Positions 23,642-31,847 are shown, counted from the stretch's first letter. The stretch: 46,949 nt of DNA from Actinacidiphila epipremni (GCF_012034175.1 NZ_JAATEJ010000041.1:1-46949), one strand, 5' to 3'. Translations and numbers: made by a program. The notes: generated by a model not told the origin, from the letters alone.

Positions 23642-23854
23642 TCAGAGGTGGTGCGGCGGCTTCTCGTTGAGGAAGCGCGTGAAGTCGTCGTCCGCCGAGC
23701 CGGAGGGCAGGTCGCCCCAGCCGCGGTCGGTGTCGTCGGAGGACGGGCGGTCGAAGGGGTCGTCGAATACCAGGCCGGCCGGGCCGTCGCCCGTACCGGA
23801 GCCCGCCGCACCGGCCGTGGAGGGGGGGCGCTCGGAGTGTGCCGCGGTGTCCAT
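23642..23854 (-). CDS. small acidic protein of unknown function
   Basis: 70 residues, no membrane segment or Cys. The middle is Asp-rich (VFDDPFDRPSSDDTDRGWGD) and the end is DDDFTRFLNEKPPHHL. Similar short proteins ending in EKPPHH seem to be widespread in Streptomyces next to this lyase gene; that is recall, not a search. The ATG at 23854 starts a gene divergent from the cysteine-synthase-like gene, with 113 bases between. Composition suggests a disordered or partner-binding protein. Confidence 0.6.
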   Translation of the reverse strand: MDTAAHSERPPSTAGAAGSGTGDGPAGLVFDDPFDRPSSDDTDRGWGDLPSGSADDDFTRFLNEKPPHHL

Positions 23855-23967
23855 GGATCCAGGGTACGGCGCCGGGGCGGTCCGCCGGCCGGCCCCGGCA
23901 CCCAAGCGGGTGGGGGGAGATACCCCAAGTGTCCGTTTGCCCCCCGCAGACGGATATACCTGGCCGC

Positions 23968-25119
23968 ATGCACGAACCACAACCGAAACCGCAGGCGAAC
24001 CGCGCTCCCGTTCGGGCGCCGGAAACGGACGTCGATCGCAGCGACCCCGCGTACCGTCTCTGGTTGCGCCAGGCGGTCGGCCAGGTCCAGGCGGACGCGA
24101 ACCGGTCCGCCGATACCCATTTGCTGTCGATCCCACTCCCCGCGGACTGGGGCGTCGACCTCTATCTGAAGGACGAGTCCACCCACCCGACCGGGTCGCT
24201 GAAGCACCGGCTGGCCCGGTCACTGTTCCTGTACGCCTTGTGCAACGGATGGATCCGCCCCGGGCGCCCGGTGATCGAGGCGTCGAGCGGCTCGACGGCG
24301 GTGTCGGAGGCCTACTTCGCCCGACTGATCGGTGTCCCGTTTGTGGCCGTGATGGCCCGTGGGACGGTGCGGGCGAAGATCGACCTGATCGAGCTGCACG
24401 GCGGCCGATGCCATCTGGTGGAGGACCCCGGCCAGGTGTACGAGGCGGCGACACGGCTGGCGGCGGAGACCGGCGGCCACTACATGGACCAGTTCACCTA
24501 CGCGGAGCGGGCGACGGACTGGCGGGGCAACAACAACATCGCGGAGTCGATCTTCCGGCAGCTGGCGGCCGAGCGGCACCCGGTGCCGACCTGGATCGTG
24601 GCGACGGCGGGGACCGGCGGGACGTCCGCGACGATCGCAAGGTATGTCCGCTATGCGCAGGCGACCACCGGAATCTGCGTGGCGGATCCGGAGAACTCGG
24701 CGTTCTTCCCGAGCTGGCGGGACCACGATCCGACGGCCACCACCCCTACCGGCTCCCGGATCGAAGGGATCGGCCGGCAGCGCGTGGAGCCCAGCTTCGT
24801 CCCCGGGGCGATCGACCGGATGATGCGGGTCCCGGACGCGGCGTCGATCGCCTGCGTACGCGTCCTTGAACGGCTGCTGGGCCGCCGGGCCGGGGCGTCC
24901 ACCGGTACGGGGCTGTGGGCGGCGTTCCGCATCGTCGCCGAGATGCGCTCGCGCGGTGAACGCGGCAGCGTCGTCGGGCTGCTGTGCGACCCGGGCGAGC
25001 GCTACCTGGAGAAGTACTACGCGGACGCGTGGCTCACCGCGCAGGGCATCGACATCGCACCGTACATGCGGCGTGTCGAGCGGTTCCTCGTGACCGGGGA
25101 GCTGGAACCGGTCGGGTGA
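23968..25119 (+). CDS. PLP-dependent cysteine-synthase-like enzyme
   Basis: 383 residues, fold type II PLP enzyme. LKDESTHPTGSLKHR carries the PLP lysine (K79). SSGSTAVSEAYFARLIGVP is the substrate-loop region and ATAGTGGTSATI binds the PLP phosphate. The family includes cysteine synthase and cystathionine beta-synthase, but this one has an N-terminal extension and a long C-terminal part (GERYLEKYYADAWLTAQGID) seen in the less-studied cysteine-synthase-like branch. The reaction is therefore unproven. No Shine-Dalgarno is seen; TATACC seven bases before ATG 23968 suggests a leaderless start. Confidence 0.87.
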   Translation: MHEPQPKPQANRAPVRAPETDVDRSDPAYRLWLRQAVGQVQADANRSADTHLLSIPLPADWGVDLYLKDESTHPTGSLKHRLARSLFLYALCNGWIRPGRPVIEASSGSTAVSEAYFARLIGVPFVAVMARGTVRAKIDLIELHGGRCHLVEDPGQVYEAATRLAAETGGHYMDQFTYAERATDWRGNNNIAESIFRQLAAERHPVPTWIVATAGTGGTSATIARYVRYAQATTGICVADPENSAFFPSWRDHDPTATTPTGSRIEGIGRQRVEPSFVPGAIDRMMRVPDAASIACVRVLERLLGRRAGASTGTGLWAAFRIVAEMRSRGERGSVVGLLCDPGERYLEKYYADAWLTAQGIDIAPYMRRVERFLVTGELEPVG

Positions 25120-25132
25120 CCCGAGGGGCGGG

Positions 25133-25921
25133 TCAGACGCCGGCTGCGCCGAGCAGCAGGCCGACGGCGTAGGTCACGGCCATGGCGACGGCGCCGCCTG
25201 CGGCATTGCGCAGTACGGCGGGGCGCACGGGTGCGCTGCCGAGGCGGGCGCTGGCCCAGCCGCAGCCGGTCAGGGCGATCAGCACGGACACGACGGTGAC
25301 GGGCAGCCGCCAGGCGTGCGGCGGCAGCACGATGGCCAGCAGCGGAAGGAGCGAGCCGGCGGTGAAGGAGACGAAACTGGCCCAGGCGGCGTGCCAGGGG
25401 TTGGCGAGTTCGTCGGGGTCGATGCCCAGCTCGACGCGGGCGTGGGCGCCGAGGGCGTCGCGGGCGGTGAGCTGCACGGCGACTTCGCGGGCGAGGTCGT
25501 GGGTGATGCCGAGGTCTCCGAGGAGGCCGGTGAGCTCGTCGAGTTCGGCCTGCGGGGTGGTGGCGAGCTCCTCGCGTTCGAGGGCGAGGGCGGCCTGCTC
25601 GGAGTCGCGCTGGGTGCTGACCGAGACGTACTCGCCGGCGGCCATCGACAGCGAGCCGGCCAGCAGCCCGGCGAGGCCCGCGGTGAGCAGCGCGGAGCGC
25701 GAGGAGGTGGCGCCGGCGACGCCGACGACCAGGCCGGCGGTGGAGACGATGCCGTCGTTGGCGCCGAGGACGGCGGCGCGCAGCCAGTTCAGCCGGGTGC
25801 TCAGCCCGCCGTGGTGGGGCTCGCCGGGGTGCGGGGCGGTGCCGTCCGGGCGCGGGTCGTCCGGCTGGGGGGCGTCCGCGTGCGGGTCGTCAGGAGAGTC
25901 GCCGCCGGTGTGATCGGTCAT
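25133..25921 (-). CDS. VIT1/CCC1-family transporter
   Basis: 262 residues. A hydrophilic Asp/Pro/His-rich N terminus (about 1-38) is followed by the first segment LRAAVLGANDGIVSTAGLVVGV, the family signature, then GLLAGSLSMAAGEYVSVSTQ, a soluble helical metal-binding domain with many Glu (EREELATTPQAELDELTGLL), and three more membrane segments. VIT1/CCC1 proteins move Fe2+ or Mn2+ against protons. The ATG at 25921 is chosen over an upstream Arg-rich extension. It is convergent with the lyase gene with only 13 bases between. Confidence 0.9.
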   Translation of the reverse strand: MTDHTGGDSPDDPHADAPQPDDPRPDGTAPHPGEPHHGGLSTRLNWLRAAVLGANDGIVSTAGLVVGVAGATSSRSALLTAGLAGLLAGSLSMAAGEYVSVSTQRDSEQAALALEREELATTPQAELDELTGLLGDLGITHDLAREVAVQLTARDALGAHARVELGIDPDELANPWHAAWASFVSFTAGSLLPLLAIVLPPHAWRLPVTVVSVLIALTGCGWASARLGSAPVRPAVLRNAAGGAVAMAVTYAVGLLLGAAGV

Positions 25922-26052
25922 GCCACGAAGGTTCTCACCCCCGGTCGCCGGCGGGGCACAGCGGCGGCCGTGTGGTGGGCGGCCTCGGGCGGGGCGTGAC
26001 GGCATGCCGAACCCCGACGCGGGGGGGTGGCGCCGGGGTCCGGGTCTGTGGG

Positions 26053-26072
26053 GCCGGCCCCGGAGGGCCGGC
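26053..26072 (-). terminator. terminator of hrdD
   Basis: GCCGGCCC and GGGCCGGC arms with a CGGA loop, 10 bases beyond the hrdD stop codon. Confidence 0.6.
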
Positions 26073-26082
26073 GGTGGGGTTG

Positions 26083-27078
26083 TCAGGCGGCTTCGTAGTC
26101 CAGGCCGGTCGCCCGGGCCATGCGCTTGAGGTCGGCCAGCGCGTGCTTCTCGATCTGCCGGATGCGCTCGCGCGTCAGGCCGTGCTCCTTGCCGACCTCG
26201 GTGAGCGTCCGCTCGCGGCCGTCCACGATGCCGTAACGGGCGCGGATGATCGACGCGGTGCGGTCGTCGAGCCGGTCGATGAGGCTGTCCAGTTCCTCAC
26301 GGCGCAGCATGACCAGGACGGAGTCCTCCGGGGACGGCGCGGCGCCGTCCTCGACGAGGTCGCCGAACTCGGTCTCGCCCTCGGCGTCGACCGACATGTT
26401 CAGCGACACCGGGTCGCGCGCCCAGTCCAGGACGTCGGCGACGCGCTCGGGGGTGGTGGCCAGCTCCGCGGCGATCTCCGCGGGCTCGGCGTCACGGCCG
26501 TGCTCGCGGTTGAACTCCCGCTGCACCCGCCGGATCCGCCCCAGTTCCTCGACGAGGTGGACGGGGAGGCGGATGGTGCGGGACTGGTCGGCGATGGACC
26601 GGGTGATGGCCTGCCGGATCCACCAGGTCGCATACGTGGAGAACTTGAAGCCCTTGGCGTAGTCGAACTTCTCGACGGCGCGCACCAGGCCCGCGTTGCC
26701 CTCCTGGATCAGGTCGAGCAGGGGCAGGCCGCTGCGCGGGTAGCGCCGGGCCACTGCGACGACGAGCCGCAGGTTGGAGCGGATGAAGATGTCCTTGGCG
26801 CGTTCGCCCGCGGCCACCAGGGCCTCCAGCTCCTCGCGCTGGACGTCACCGCCCGCGCCCGGCGGAAGGTCCGGGTCGGAGGCGAGGATACGCTCGGCGT
26901 AGACACCTGCTTCAATGTCTCGGGAAAGCTCCACCTCACGGGCGGCGTCGAGCAGCGGCGTACGCGCGATCTCGTCCAGGTACATGCCGACGAGGTCGCG
27001 GTCGGCCACTTCCCCGCCTGCGGCGCGAACGCTGCTGGTCCCGCCTGCGTTACGACGGGCGACGGCACGGGTTGCCAT
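26083..27078 (-). CDS. hrdD: RNA polymerase sigma factor HrdD-like (group 2 sigma-70)
   Basis: 331 residues, the HrdD length. Region 1.2/2 reads DLVGMYLDEIARTPLLDAAR; region 2 has the core-binding and -10 recognition stretch GLPLLDLIQEGNAGLVRAVE and FKFSTYATWWIRQAITRSIA; region 3 IRLPVHLVEELGRI; region 4 ends with the -35 helix-turn-helix TLTEVGKEHGLTRERIRQIE. It is not the main HrdB because the long acidic N-terminal region is missing. ATG 27078 follows AAGGGAG, and MATRAVARR matches HrdD N termini. A SigR-type promoter lies 150-175 bases upstream. Confidence 0.92.
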   Translation of the reverse strand: MATRAVARRNAGGTSSVRAAGGEVADRDLVGMYLDEIARTPLLDAAREVELSRDIEAGVYAERILASDPDLPPGAGGDVQREELEALVAAGERAKDIFIRSNLRLVVAVARRYPRSGLPLLDLIQEGNAGLVRAVEKFDYAKGFKFSTYATWWIRQAITRSIADQSRTIRLPVHLVEELGRIRRVQREFNREHGRDAEPAEIAAELATTPERVADVLDWARDPVSLNMSVDAEGETEFGDLVEDGAAPSPEDSVLVMLRREELDSLIDRLDDRTASIIRARYGIVDGRERTLTEVGKEHGLTRERIRQIEKHALADLKRMARATGLDYEAA

Positions 27079-27226
27079 GCGTGCTCCCTTACGAAGGTGC
27101 GGTCGGTCTCGGTCGGGTCGGGCGAGCGGTGGCAGCGGACGCCGTGGCGAACCTCTGCCGGAGCCGGGTGGGCGGCTGCCGCGGTCCCTTCGGCCTTGCT
27201 GTGCGCTTGCCCCATCCGATCGGGAT

Positions 27227-27252
27227 AACGACTGGAATCCGGACACAATTCC
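27227..27252 (-). promoter_or_regulatory. SigR-type promoter for hrdD
   Basis: On the minus strand GGAAT, exactly 18 bases, then GTT, the consensus of the thiol-oxidative-stress sigma factor SigR. hrdD is a known SigR target in S. coelicolor. The implied untranslated leader is about 140 bases. Confidence 0.75.
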
Positions 27253-27315
27253 CATGTCGTGACCTGTTTTTTATGATCATGCAGTACCCTGTCCGCCGCA
27301 TTGAGAGGCCATGTC

Positions 27316-27834
27316 ATGCCGGAACGTATGGATGTCCAGGTCACAGCGGGTGCGGAGGGCGATCTGGGGGCGCTCACCGACATTTACAACCACTACGTCC
27401 GTGAGACGGCCGTCACTTTCGACATCGACCCCATCACCCCCGACGAGCGCCGCCCCTGGTTGCTCTCCCACCCGGAAGACGGCCCCCACCGCTTGTTGGT
27501 TGCCCGGCCGGCGGACGGCGGTCCGATCATGGGTTATGCGACAAGCAGTCCGTTCCGCCCGAAGGCCGCGTACGCGACGTCGGTGGAGACGAGCATCTAT
27601 CTCGCGCCGGGCGCCGGCGGGCGGGGCGTCGGCACGCTACTGTACGCGGCGCTGTTCGAGGCGCTGGCCAGTGAGGACGTGCACCGCGCGTACGCGGGGG
27701 TGACGCTGCCGAACGAGGCGTCGGTACGGATCCACGAGCGGTTCGGCTTCCGGCAGGTGGGGCTGTACCAGGAGGTGGGGCGGAAGTTCGGGGAGTACCA
27801 CGACGTGGTGTGGCTGGAGAAGCGGCTGGACTGA
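27316..27834 (+). CDS. GNAT N-acetyltransferase, phosphinothricin-acetyltransferase type
   Basis: 172 residues. DLGALTDIYNHYVRETAVTF and the later TSVETSIYLAPGAGGRGVGT (acetyl-CoA loop GGRGVG) followed by AYAGVTLPNEASVRIHERFG and FRQVGLYQEVGRKFGEYHDV are the pattern of the Pat/Bar and MddA (methionine sulfoximine) acetyltransferases. The likely substrate is a small amino-acid analogue rather than a protein. I chose the ATG at 27316, with GAGAGG seven bases upstream; an alternative ATG is at 27328. A -10-like TACCCT lies about 30 bases upstream. Confidence 0.85.
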   Translation: MPERMDVQVTAGAEGDLGALTDIYNHYVRETAVTFDIDPITPDERRPWLLSHPEDGPHRLLVARPADGGPIMGYATSSPFRPKAAYATSVETSIYLAPGAGGRGVGTLLYAALFEALASEDVHRAYAGVTLPNEASVRIHERFGFRQVGLYQEVGRKFGEYHDVVWLEKRLD

Positions 27835-27899
27835 GGGCGCCGGGGAGGGAGGCCGGCGGGGCGGCGTGCCGGCTCGGCAATGGGCATGACCATTGGTAT

Positions 27900-27928
27900 T
27901 TGAAGCTTCAAGCAGATCGGGTTACCGT
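27900..27928 (+). promoter_or_regulatory. dodA promoter with operator 1 over the -35
   Basis: The palindrome TTGAAGCTTCAA (27900-27911) contains TTGAAG as a -35, 17 bases before TACCGT (27923-27928). A regulator bound there would cover the -35. Confidence 0.6.
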
Positions 27929-27940
27929 CGTCTCATACGC

Positions 27941-27952
27941 TTGAAGATTCAA
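27941..27952 (+). promoter_or_regulatory. operator 2 of dodA
   Basis: TTGAAGATTCAA, with flanks CTTGAA-GA-TTCAAG, 41 bases after the first operator and touching the AAGGAGGG ribosome-binding site. Two copies of TTGAA-NN-TTCAA on one promoter suggest cooperative repression. Confidence 0.6.
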
Positions 27953-27964
27953 GGAGGGTGCGCC

Positions 27965-28750
27965 ATGACCGCGTCTGCTCCCGAGCGCATGCCCGCGCTC
28001 TACCTCTCGCACGGCGCCCCGCCGCTGGCGGACGATCCGACGTGGCCCGGCCAGCTCGCCGCGTGGGCGGCAGGGCTGCCGCGACCCAAGGCCGTACTGG
28101 TGGTGTCGGCGCACTGGGAGGACGCTCCGCTGGCCATCGGCGCGACGGCGACGGTGCCGCTCGTCTACGACTTCTGGGGCTTCCCCGAGCACTACTACAA
28201 GGTGACGTATCCGGCGCCGGGCGCGCCCGCGCTTGCCGAGGACGTACGCAAGCTGCTGCGGCGGGCCGGCAGCCCCGTCCAGGACGTGCCGGATCGGGGC
28301 CTGGACCACGGGGCGTACGTACCACTGGTGGAGATGTTCCCGGACGCGGACGTCCCCGTGCTGCAGGTGTCCCTGCCGACGCTGGATCCGGCCGGCCTGA
28401 TGGCGGTCGGGCGGCGGCTGGCTCCGCTGCGGGACGAGGGCGTGCTGATCGTCGGCAGCGGCTTCTTCACGCACAACCTCGCCGCGCTGCGGCACGCCGG
28501 ACCCCAGCCGCCCTCGTGGTCGGCGGAGTTCGACGACTGGGGCCGGCGGGCGCTGGAGGCGCGGGACGTGGACGCGCTCCTGGACTTCGAGCGGACGTCG
28601 CCCGCGGGGCGGCTGGCGCACCCGCGCACAGAGCACTTCGCCCCGCTGTTCGTTACGCTCGGCGCCGCCGAGTCCGAGCTCGGCAGCCAGCGCAGCGTCA
28701 TCGACGGATTCTGGATGGGGCTCGCCAAGCGCTCCGTGCAGTTCGGCTGA
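27965..28750 (+). CDS. DODA-type extradiol ring-cleavage dioxygenase
   Basis: 261 residues, class III extradiol dioxygenase of the YgiD/4,5-DOPA dioxygenase family, which opens catechol rings with O2. Likely metal ligands are H16 (YLSHGAPPL), H50 (VVSAHWED) and H224 (TEHFAPLF); further conserved His are H115 (GLDHGAYVPL) and H170 (GFFTHNL). The ATG at 27965 follows a strong AAGGAGGG. A two-site operator lies upstream and a lipoprotein gene follows after 21 bases. In Bacillus, ring-cleavage dioxygenases under the MarR protein MhqR detoxify quinones; a like role here is inference. Confidence 0.9.
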   Translation: MTASAPERMPALYLSHGAPPLADDPTWPGQLAAWAAGLPRPKAVLVVSAHWEDAPLAIGATATVPLVYDFWGFPEHYYKVTYPAPGAPALAEDVRKLLRRAGSPVQDVPDRGLDHGAYVPLVEMFPDADVPVLQVSLPTLDPAGLMAVGRRLAPLRDEGVLIVGSGFFTHNLAALRHAGPQPPSWSAEFDDWGRRALEARDVDALLDFERTSPAGRLAHPRTEHFAPLFVTLGAAESELGSQRSVIDGFWMGLAKRSVQFG

Positions 28751-28771
28751 ACAGGAAGAGATCCCCCTCCC

Positions 28772-29386
28772 ATGCAGATGCGACGCATCGTGATCGGTGC
28801 GGCCGTCGTGGCCGGCGCCCTGACCTTGGCCGCGTGCGGCTCCGACGGCAAGAAGGACGCGGCCGGTACGCCGGGCGCCACGGGCGGCGCCGACGACAAG
28901 CCGGCCGCGGCGTCGGTGAGCTGGCCCGCGCCCGCCGACGCCACCGCGCAGGCGAAGGCGGCCGGGCTGCCGATGCTCGGGGCGGAGGGGCAGGTGCTGC
29001 ACATCCACAGCCACCTGGACGTGTACGTCGACGGCCGGCCGGTGACGGTGCCGGCCGAGATCGGGATCGACCTCACCAGGCAGCAGATCAGCCCGCTGCA
29101 CACCCATGACACCTCGGGTGTCGTCCACATCGAGTCGCCGGTCAAGGCCGACTTCACCCTCGGGCAGTTCATGACCGAGTGGAGCGTGCCGCTGAGCAAG
29201 GACGGGATCGGCACGTACAAGGCGGGCGGCGGCAAGGAGCTCCACGTCTACGTCAACGGCAAGGAGCAGGCCGGCGATCCTGCGTCGATCAAGCTGGCCG
29301 CGCACGACGAGATCGCCGTGGTCTACGGGGCGGCGGGCGACAAGGTGCAGGTGCCGTCGACGTATGCGTGGCCGGAGGGCTTGTAG
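28772..29386 (+). CDS. secreted lipoprotein with His-rich motifs
   Basis: 204 residues. The lipobox LAAC puts the lipidated Cys at residue 22; a short disordered Gly/Ala/Asp linker follows. The body has two His clusters, LHIHSHLDVYVDG and ISPLHTHDTSGVVHIE, spaced about 35 residues apart, which could bind a metal. The C-terminal half carries LHVYVNGKEQ and HDEIAVVYG. I do not recognise a named family with known function. It follows the dioxygenase by 21 bases, so it is probably co-transcribed and under the same operators. AGGAAGAG precedes the ATG; an alternative ATG is six bases later. Confidence 0.83.
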   Translation: MQMRRIVIGAAVVAGALTLAACGSDGKKDAAGTPGATGGADDKPAAASVSWPAPADATAQAKAAGLPMLGAEGQVLHIHSHLDVYVDGRPVTVPAEIGIDLTRQQISPLHTHDTSGVVHIESPVKADFTLGQFMTEWSVPLSKDGIGTYKAGGGKELHVYVNGKEQAGDPASIKLAAHDEIAVVYGAAGDKVQVPSTYAWPEGL

Positions 29387-29416
29387 GACGAGCGTTCCGT
29401 CAGGTCGCGGCGCTGC

Positions 29417-29610
29417 ACGTATACGTATGACTCACGCATGACCCGTGACCCACGTATGACCGTACGACCGCCGTACGTCCGCGCGGGCGGGCATATGTAC
29501 GACGAACGGCAGGTCCCCGCCGTCCCGGGGTGAACCGGGAGAGCGGGGACCTGCCGTTGGTCGTACGTGTCGCACCTGTCGTACGTGTCGTTATGTGTCG
29601 TACGTATGGC
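29417..29610. repeat. long hairpin flanked by CGTACG-type repeats
   Basis: Core: 24-base arms at 29497-29520 and 29543-29566 pair with one mismatch around a 22-base loop that holds a smaller TCCCGG/CCGGGA stem. On the left, variants of CACGTATGAC recur; on the right TCGTACGTGTCG occurs at 29561 and again about 16 bases on, then a third variant. It lies between convergent genes and can act as a two-way terminator, but the repeats exceed what a terminator needs. Confidence 0.6.
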
Positions 29611-29652
29611 CGCCGTGCGGCCGTCACCGCCGCGGTCGGTGCGGGCGGTCGG

Positions 29653-31161
29653 TCAGTGGGCGATGACCGGGATCGCGAGGTCGTCGGCCGCCTTGTCGCC
29701 GCTGACCTGCTGGCGACCGCCCTGGCCGTCGGCGCTGACCAGCACGAAGGCGATCAGGGCGGACAGGACGAGGATGCCCGTGGCCCAGTAGATGGCGACG
29801 GAGTAGCCGTGCACCGCCGACTCGTTGATGAACAGCTTGCTCTTCAGGTCGGCCTTGGAGGTCAGGTGCGAGGACACCCACGTGGCCGTGGCGCTGGTGG
29901 CCAGGGTGTTCAGCAGCGCGGTGCCGATGGAGCCGCCGACCTGCTGCGAGGTGTTGATCATGGCGGAGGCCACACCGGCGTCCTCCGGGCGCACCCCGTA
30001 GGTGGCCAGGCTCATCGCCGGCATGAAGGCCGTGCCCATGCCGAGGCCCATGAGGATCAGGCCGGGCAGCAGCACCTCCGCGTACGAGGAGTCGACCTTG
30101 ATCTGCGCCAGGATGAGCATGCCGACGGACGCGACGAGGAAGCCGGGCGCCATCAGGTACCGCGGGCGGACCCGCAGCATCAGGCGGGTGCTGATCTGGG
30201 TGGAGCCGATGATCATGCCGCCGACCATGGGCAGGAAGGCGAAGCCGGACTTCAGGGCCGTGTAGCCCATGACCTGCTGCAGGTAGTAGGTCAGGAACAG
30301 GAAGAGGCCGAACATGCCGATGACGGCGAGGCCCAGGGAGAGGTAGACGCCGCCGCGGTTGCGGTCGGTGACCACGCGCAGCGGCAGCAGCGGGGCGGAC
30401 ACGCGGCTCTCGACGAACGAGAAGGCCGCGAGGAGGACCACGGCAGCCGCGAACAGGCCGAGGGTCACACCGGCCGTCCAGCCGTCCGACTCGGCGCGGC
30501 TGAAGCCGTACACCAGGGCCACCAGGCCGCTGCTGGCGAGGACCACGCCGGGGACGTCCAGGCGGTTGCGGTTGCGGCCCTGGGCGGGCTCGTGGATGAC
30601 GAGGACGGCGCCGATGACGGCGGCGATCGCGAAGAAGATGTTCACGAACAGCGCCCACCGCCAGTTGAGGTACTGGGTGAGCACGCCGCCGAGGATCAGG
30701 CCGACCGCGGCGCCGGCGCCGGCGATGGCGCCGTAGATGCCGAAGGCCTTGGCGCGCTCCTTGGCGTCGGTGAAGGTCACGGCGAGCAGCGACAGCGCGG
30801 CCGGCGCGAGCAGGGCGCCGAAGACGCCCTGGAGGGCGCGGGCGCCGAGCAGCATCGGCGCGTTGACGGCGGCGCCGCCCAGTGCCGAGGCGAGGGCGAA
30901 GCCGAGCAGGCCGACGATGAAGGTGTTCTTGCGTCCCCACAGGTCGGACACCCGGCCGCCGAACAGCAGCAGGCCGCCGAAGGCGAGGGTGTACGCGGTG
31001 ATGACCCACTGCTTGTCGCCGTCGGAGATGCCCAGGTCGCGCTGGGCGGACGGCAGCGCGATGTTCACGACGGTCGAGTCGAGCACGACCATCAGCTGGG
31101 CTATCGCGATGAATATGAGCGCTGTCCAGCGCTTGGGATCCGGCTGGTGTGTTTCAGGCAT
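29653..31161 (-). CDS. DHA2-family MFS efflux transporter (EmrB/QacA type)
   Basis: 502 residues, about fourteen hydrophobic segments. Motif A after helix 2 is GGRVSDLWGRKNTF, LDSTVVNIALPSAQ in helix 1 is the DHA2 motif D, and GIYGAIAGAGAAVGLILGGV in helix 5 is the antiporter motif C. It exports drugs or toxic metabolites using protons. ATG 31161 is preferred; GTG 31173 would add four residues and neither has a strong ribosome-binding site. It is a close paralogue of the pump at 33294 and is divergent from the marR gene across about 700 non-coding bases. Confidence 0.9.
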   Translation of the reverse strand: MPETHQPDPKRWTALIFIAIAQLMVVLDSTVVNIALPSAQRDLGISDGDKQWVITAYTLAFGGLLLFGGRVSDLWGRKNTFIVGLLGFALASALGGAAVNAPMLLGARALQGVFGALLAPAALSLLAVTFTDAKERAKAFGIYGAIAGAGAAVGLILGGVLTQYLNWRWALFVNIFFAIAAVIGAVLVIHEPAQGRNRNRLDVPGVVLASSGLVALVYGFSRAESDGWTAGVTLGLFAAAVVLLAAFSFVESRVSAPLLPLRVVTDRNRGGVYLSLGLAVIGMFGLFLFLTYYLQQVMGYTALKSGFAFLPMVGGMIIGSTQISTRLMLRVRPRYLMAPGFLVASVGMLILAQIKVDSSYAEVLLPGLILMGLGMGTAFMPAMSLATYGVRPEDAGVASAMINTSQQVGGSIGTALLNTLATSATATWVSSHLTSKADLKSKLFINESAVHGYSVAIYWATGILVLSALIAFVLVSADGQGGRQQVSGDKAADDLAIPVIAH

Positions 31162-31497
31162 TACTGGTCTCACTACTTGGTGCGGAGTGACAGGACGTGG
31201 GGACGTGTGTCGGTGGAGCGGTGGAGCCGGTGCGAGCGGGTGGTGCGGGTCGGCCGGCCGGGTGAACCCGGCTACGGTATGGACCGGTTGACGGTTGTTG
31301 CGAACGGTTTACGGCTTACGGGAGCGGCTGGGGAGGGTGCCCGCCTGCTCCTGCCCGGGGCCGCGGGGCCCGGTGGCCGGCGGTGCGGGAGGGCGGAAGA
31401 CACGGGGTGCCGACACGCGGTCGCGCCGCTTCGGCGGTGAATCGGCGCAGCGTGAGGGGACGCGTCCGGCTCGTCAGCCGGCGCGTTCTCGGCGGTT

Positions 31498-31614
31498 TCA
31501 CTGTAAGGGCCACCACTGACAACGCGACGACGCGGCGGGTAACCACGGCGTACGGTCGCCCGCGCGCGGCCGTATGCCTCGCGGGCGGACGGCGGGGTCC
31601 GTGTCGAAGGGCAC
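31498..31614 (-). CDS. possible 38-residue leader peptide
   Basis: GTG at 31614 has AAGGAG six bases upstream, better than many real genes here. The product begins VPFDTDPAVRPRGIRP and ends CQWWPLQ. It resembles no family I know. Its place between a hairpin and an efflux gene suggests a leader peptide, but a chance frame is quite possible. Confidence 0.3.
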   Translation of the reverse strand: MPFDTDPAVRPRGIRPRAGDRTPWLPAASSRCQWWPLQ

Positions 31615-31687
31615 GGGCTGCTCCTTCCGTTCTCGCGGGGCGGTGAGGCTGGGCGCTGGGGCGGCTTTCCGGTCCTGCAAGCGGATA

Positions 31688-31730
31688 ATCGGTCCCCGTT
31701 TGCGATCAGAAGATCAAACGGGGATCCGAT
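31688..31730. repeat. 15/16-base inverted repeat
   Basis: ATCGGTCCCCGTTTG (31688-31702) pairs with CAAACGGGGATCCGAT (31715-31730) with one bulge around a 12-base loop. The right arm can instead pair with downstream GATCCCC (GGGGATC-C-GATCCCC), so two exclusive folds are possible. Confidence 0.5.
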
Positions 31731-31835
31731 CCCCGGATATTTCTCGGGCGCGGGGTGAGCTGTGCCACACCGCGGTTGACGAGCCGGTATGCGTCGGGCG
31801 CGGCATACGGCGGGGCGGACCACCGGTGTGATTTA

Positions 31836-31847
31836 TTGAATATTCAA
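31836..31847 (+). promoter_or_regulatory. marR operator
   Basis: TTGAATATTCAA, a perfect 12-base palindrome 21 bases before the marR start. A -10-like TACCAT (31857-31862) lies six bases before the ATG. Same form as the dodA operators; probable autoregulation. Confidence 0.65.

Larger units (their letters stand above)
31162..31835. other. long intergenic region between MFS pump and marR
   Basis: No known gene. It holds a GCCGGG-TGAA-CCCGGC hairpin (31257-31272), a possible 38-codon minus-strand reading frame with a good ribosome-binding site (31498-31614), and a larger hairpin at 31688-31730. On the minus strand the order is hairpin, short frame, hairpin, pump gene, which resembles a leader with attenuation. 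Confidence 0.4.

Noticed and set aside
21543..24869. 1108-codon open frame on the plus strand
   Set aside because: It crosses mtnP, the CpaB-like gene, mscL and the lyase out of frame; Arg/Gly-rich shadow caused by high G+C.
31272..31823. 183-codon minus-strand open frame in the marR-pump gap
   Set aside because: No ribosome-binding site, no motif, Arg/Pro-rich composition typical of non-coding high-G+C DNA.
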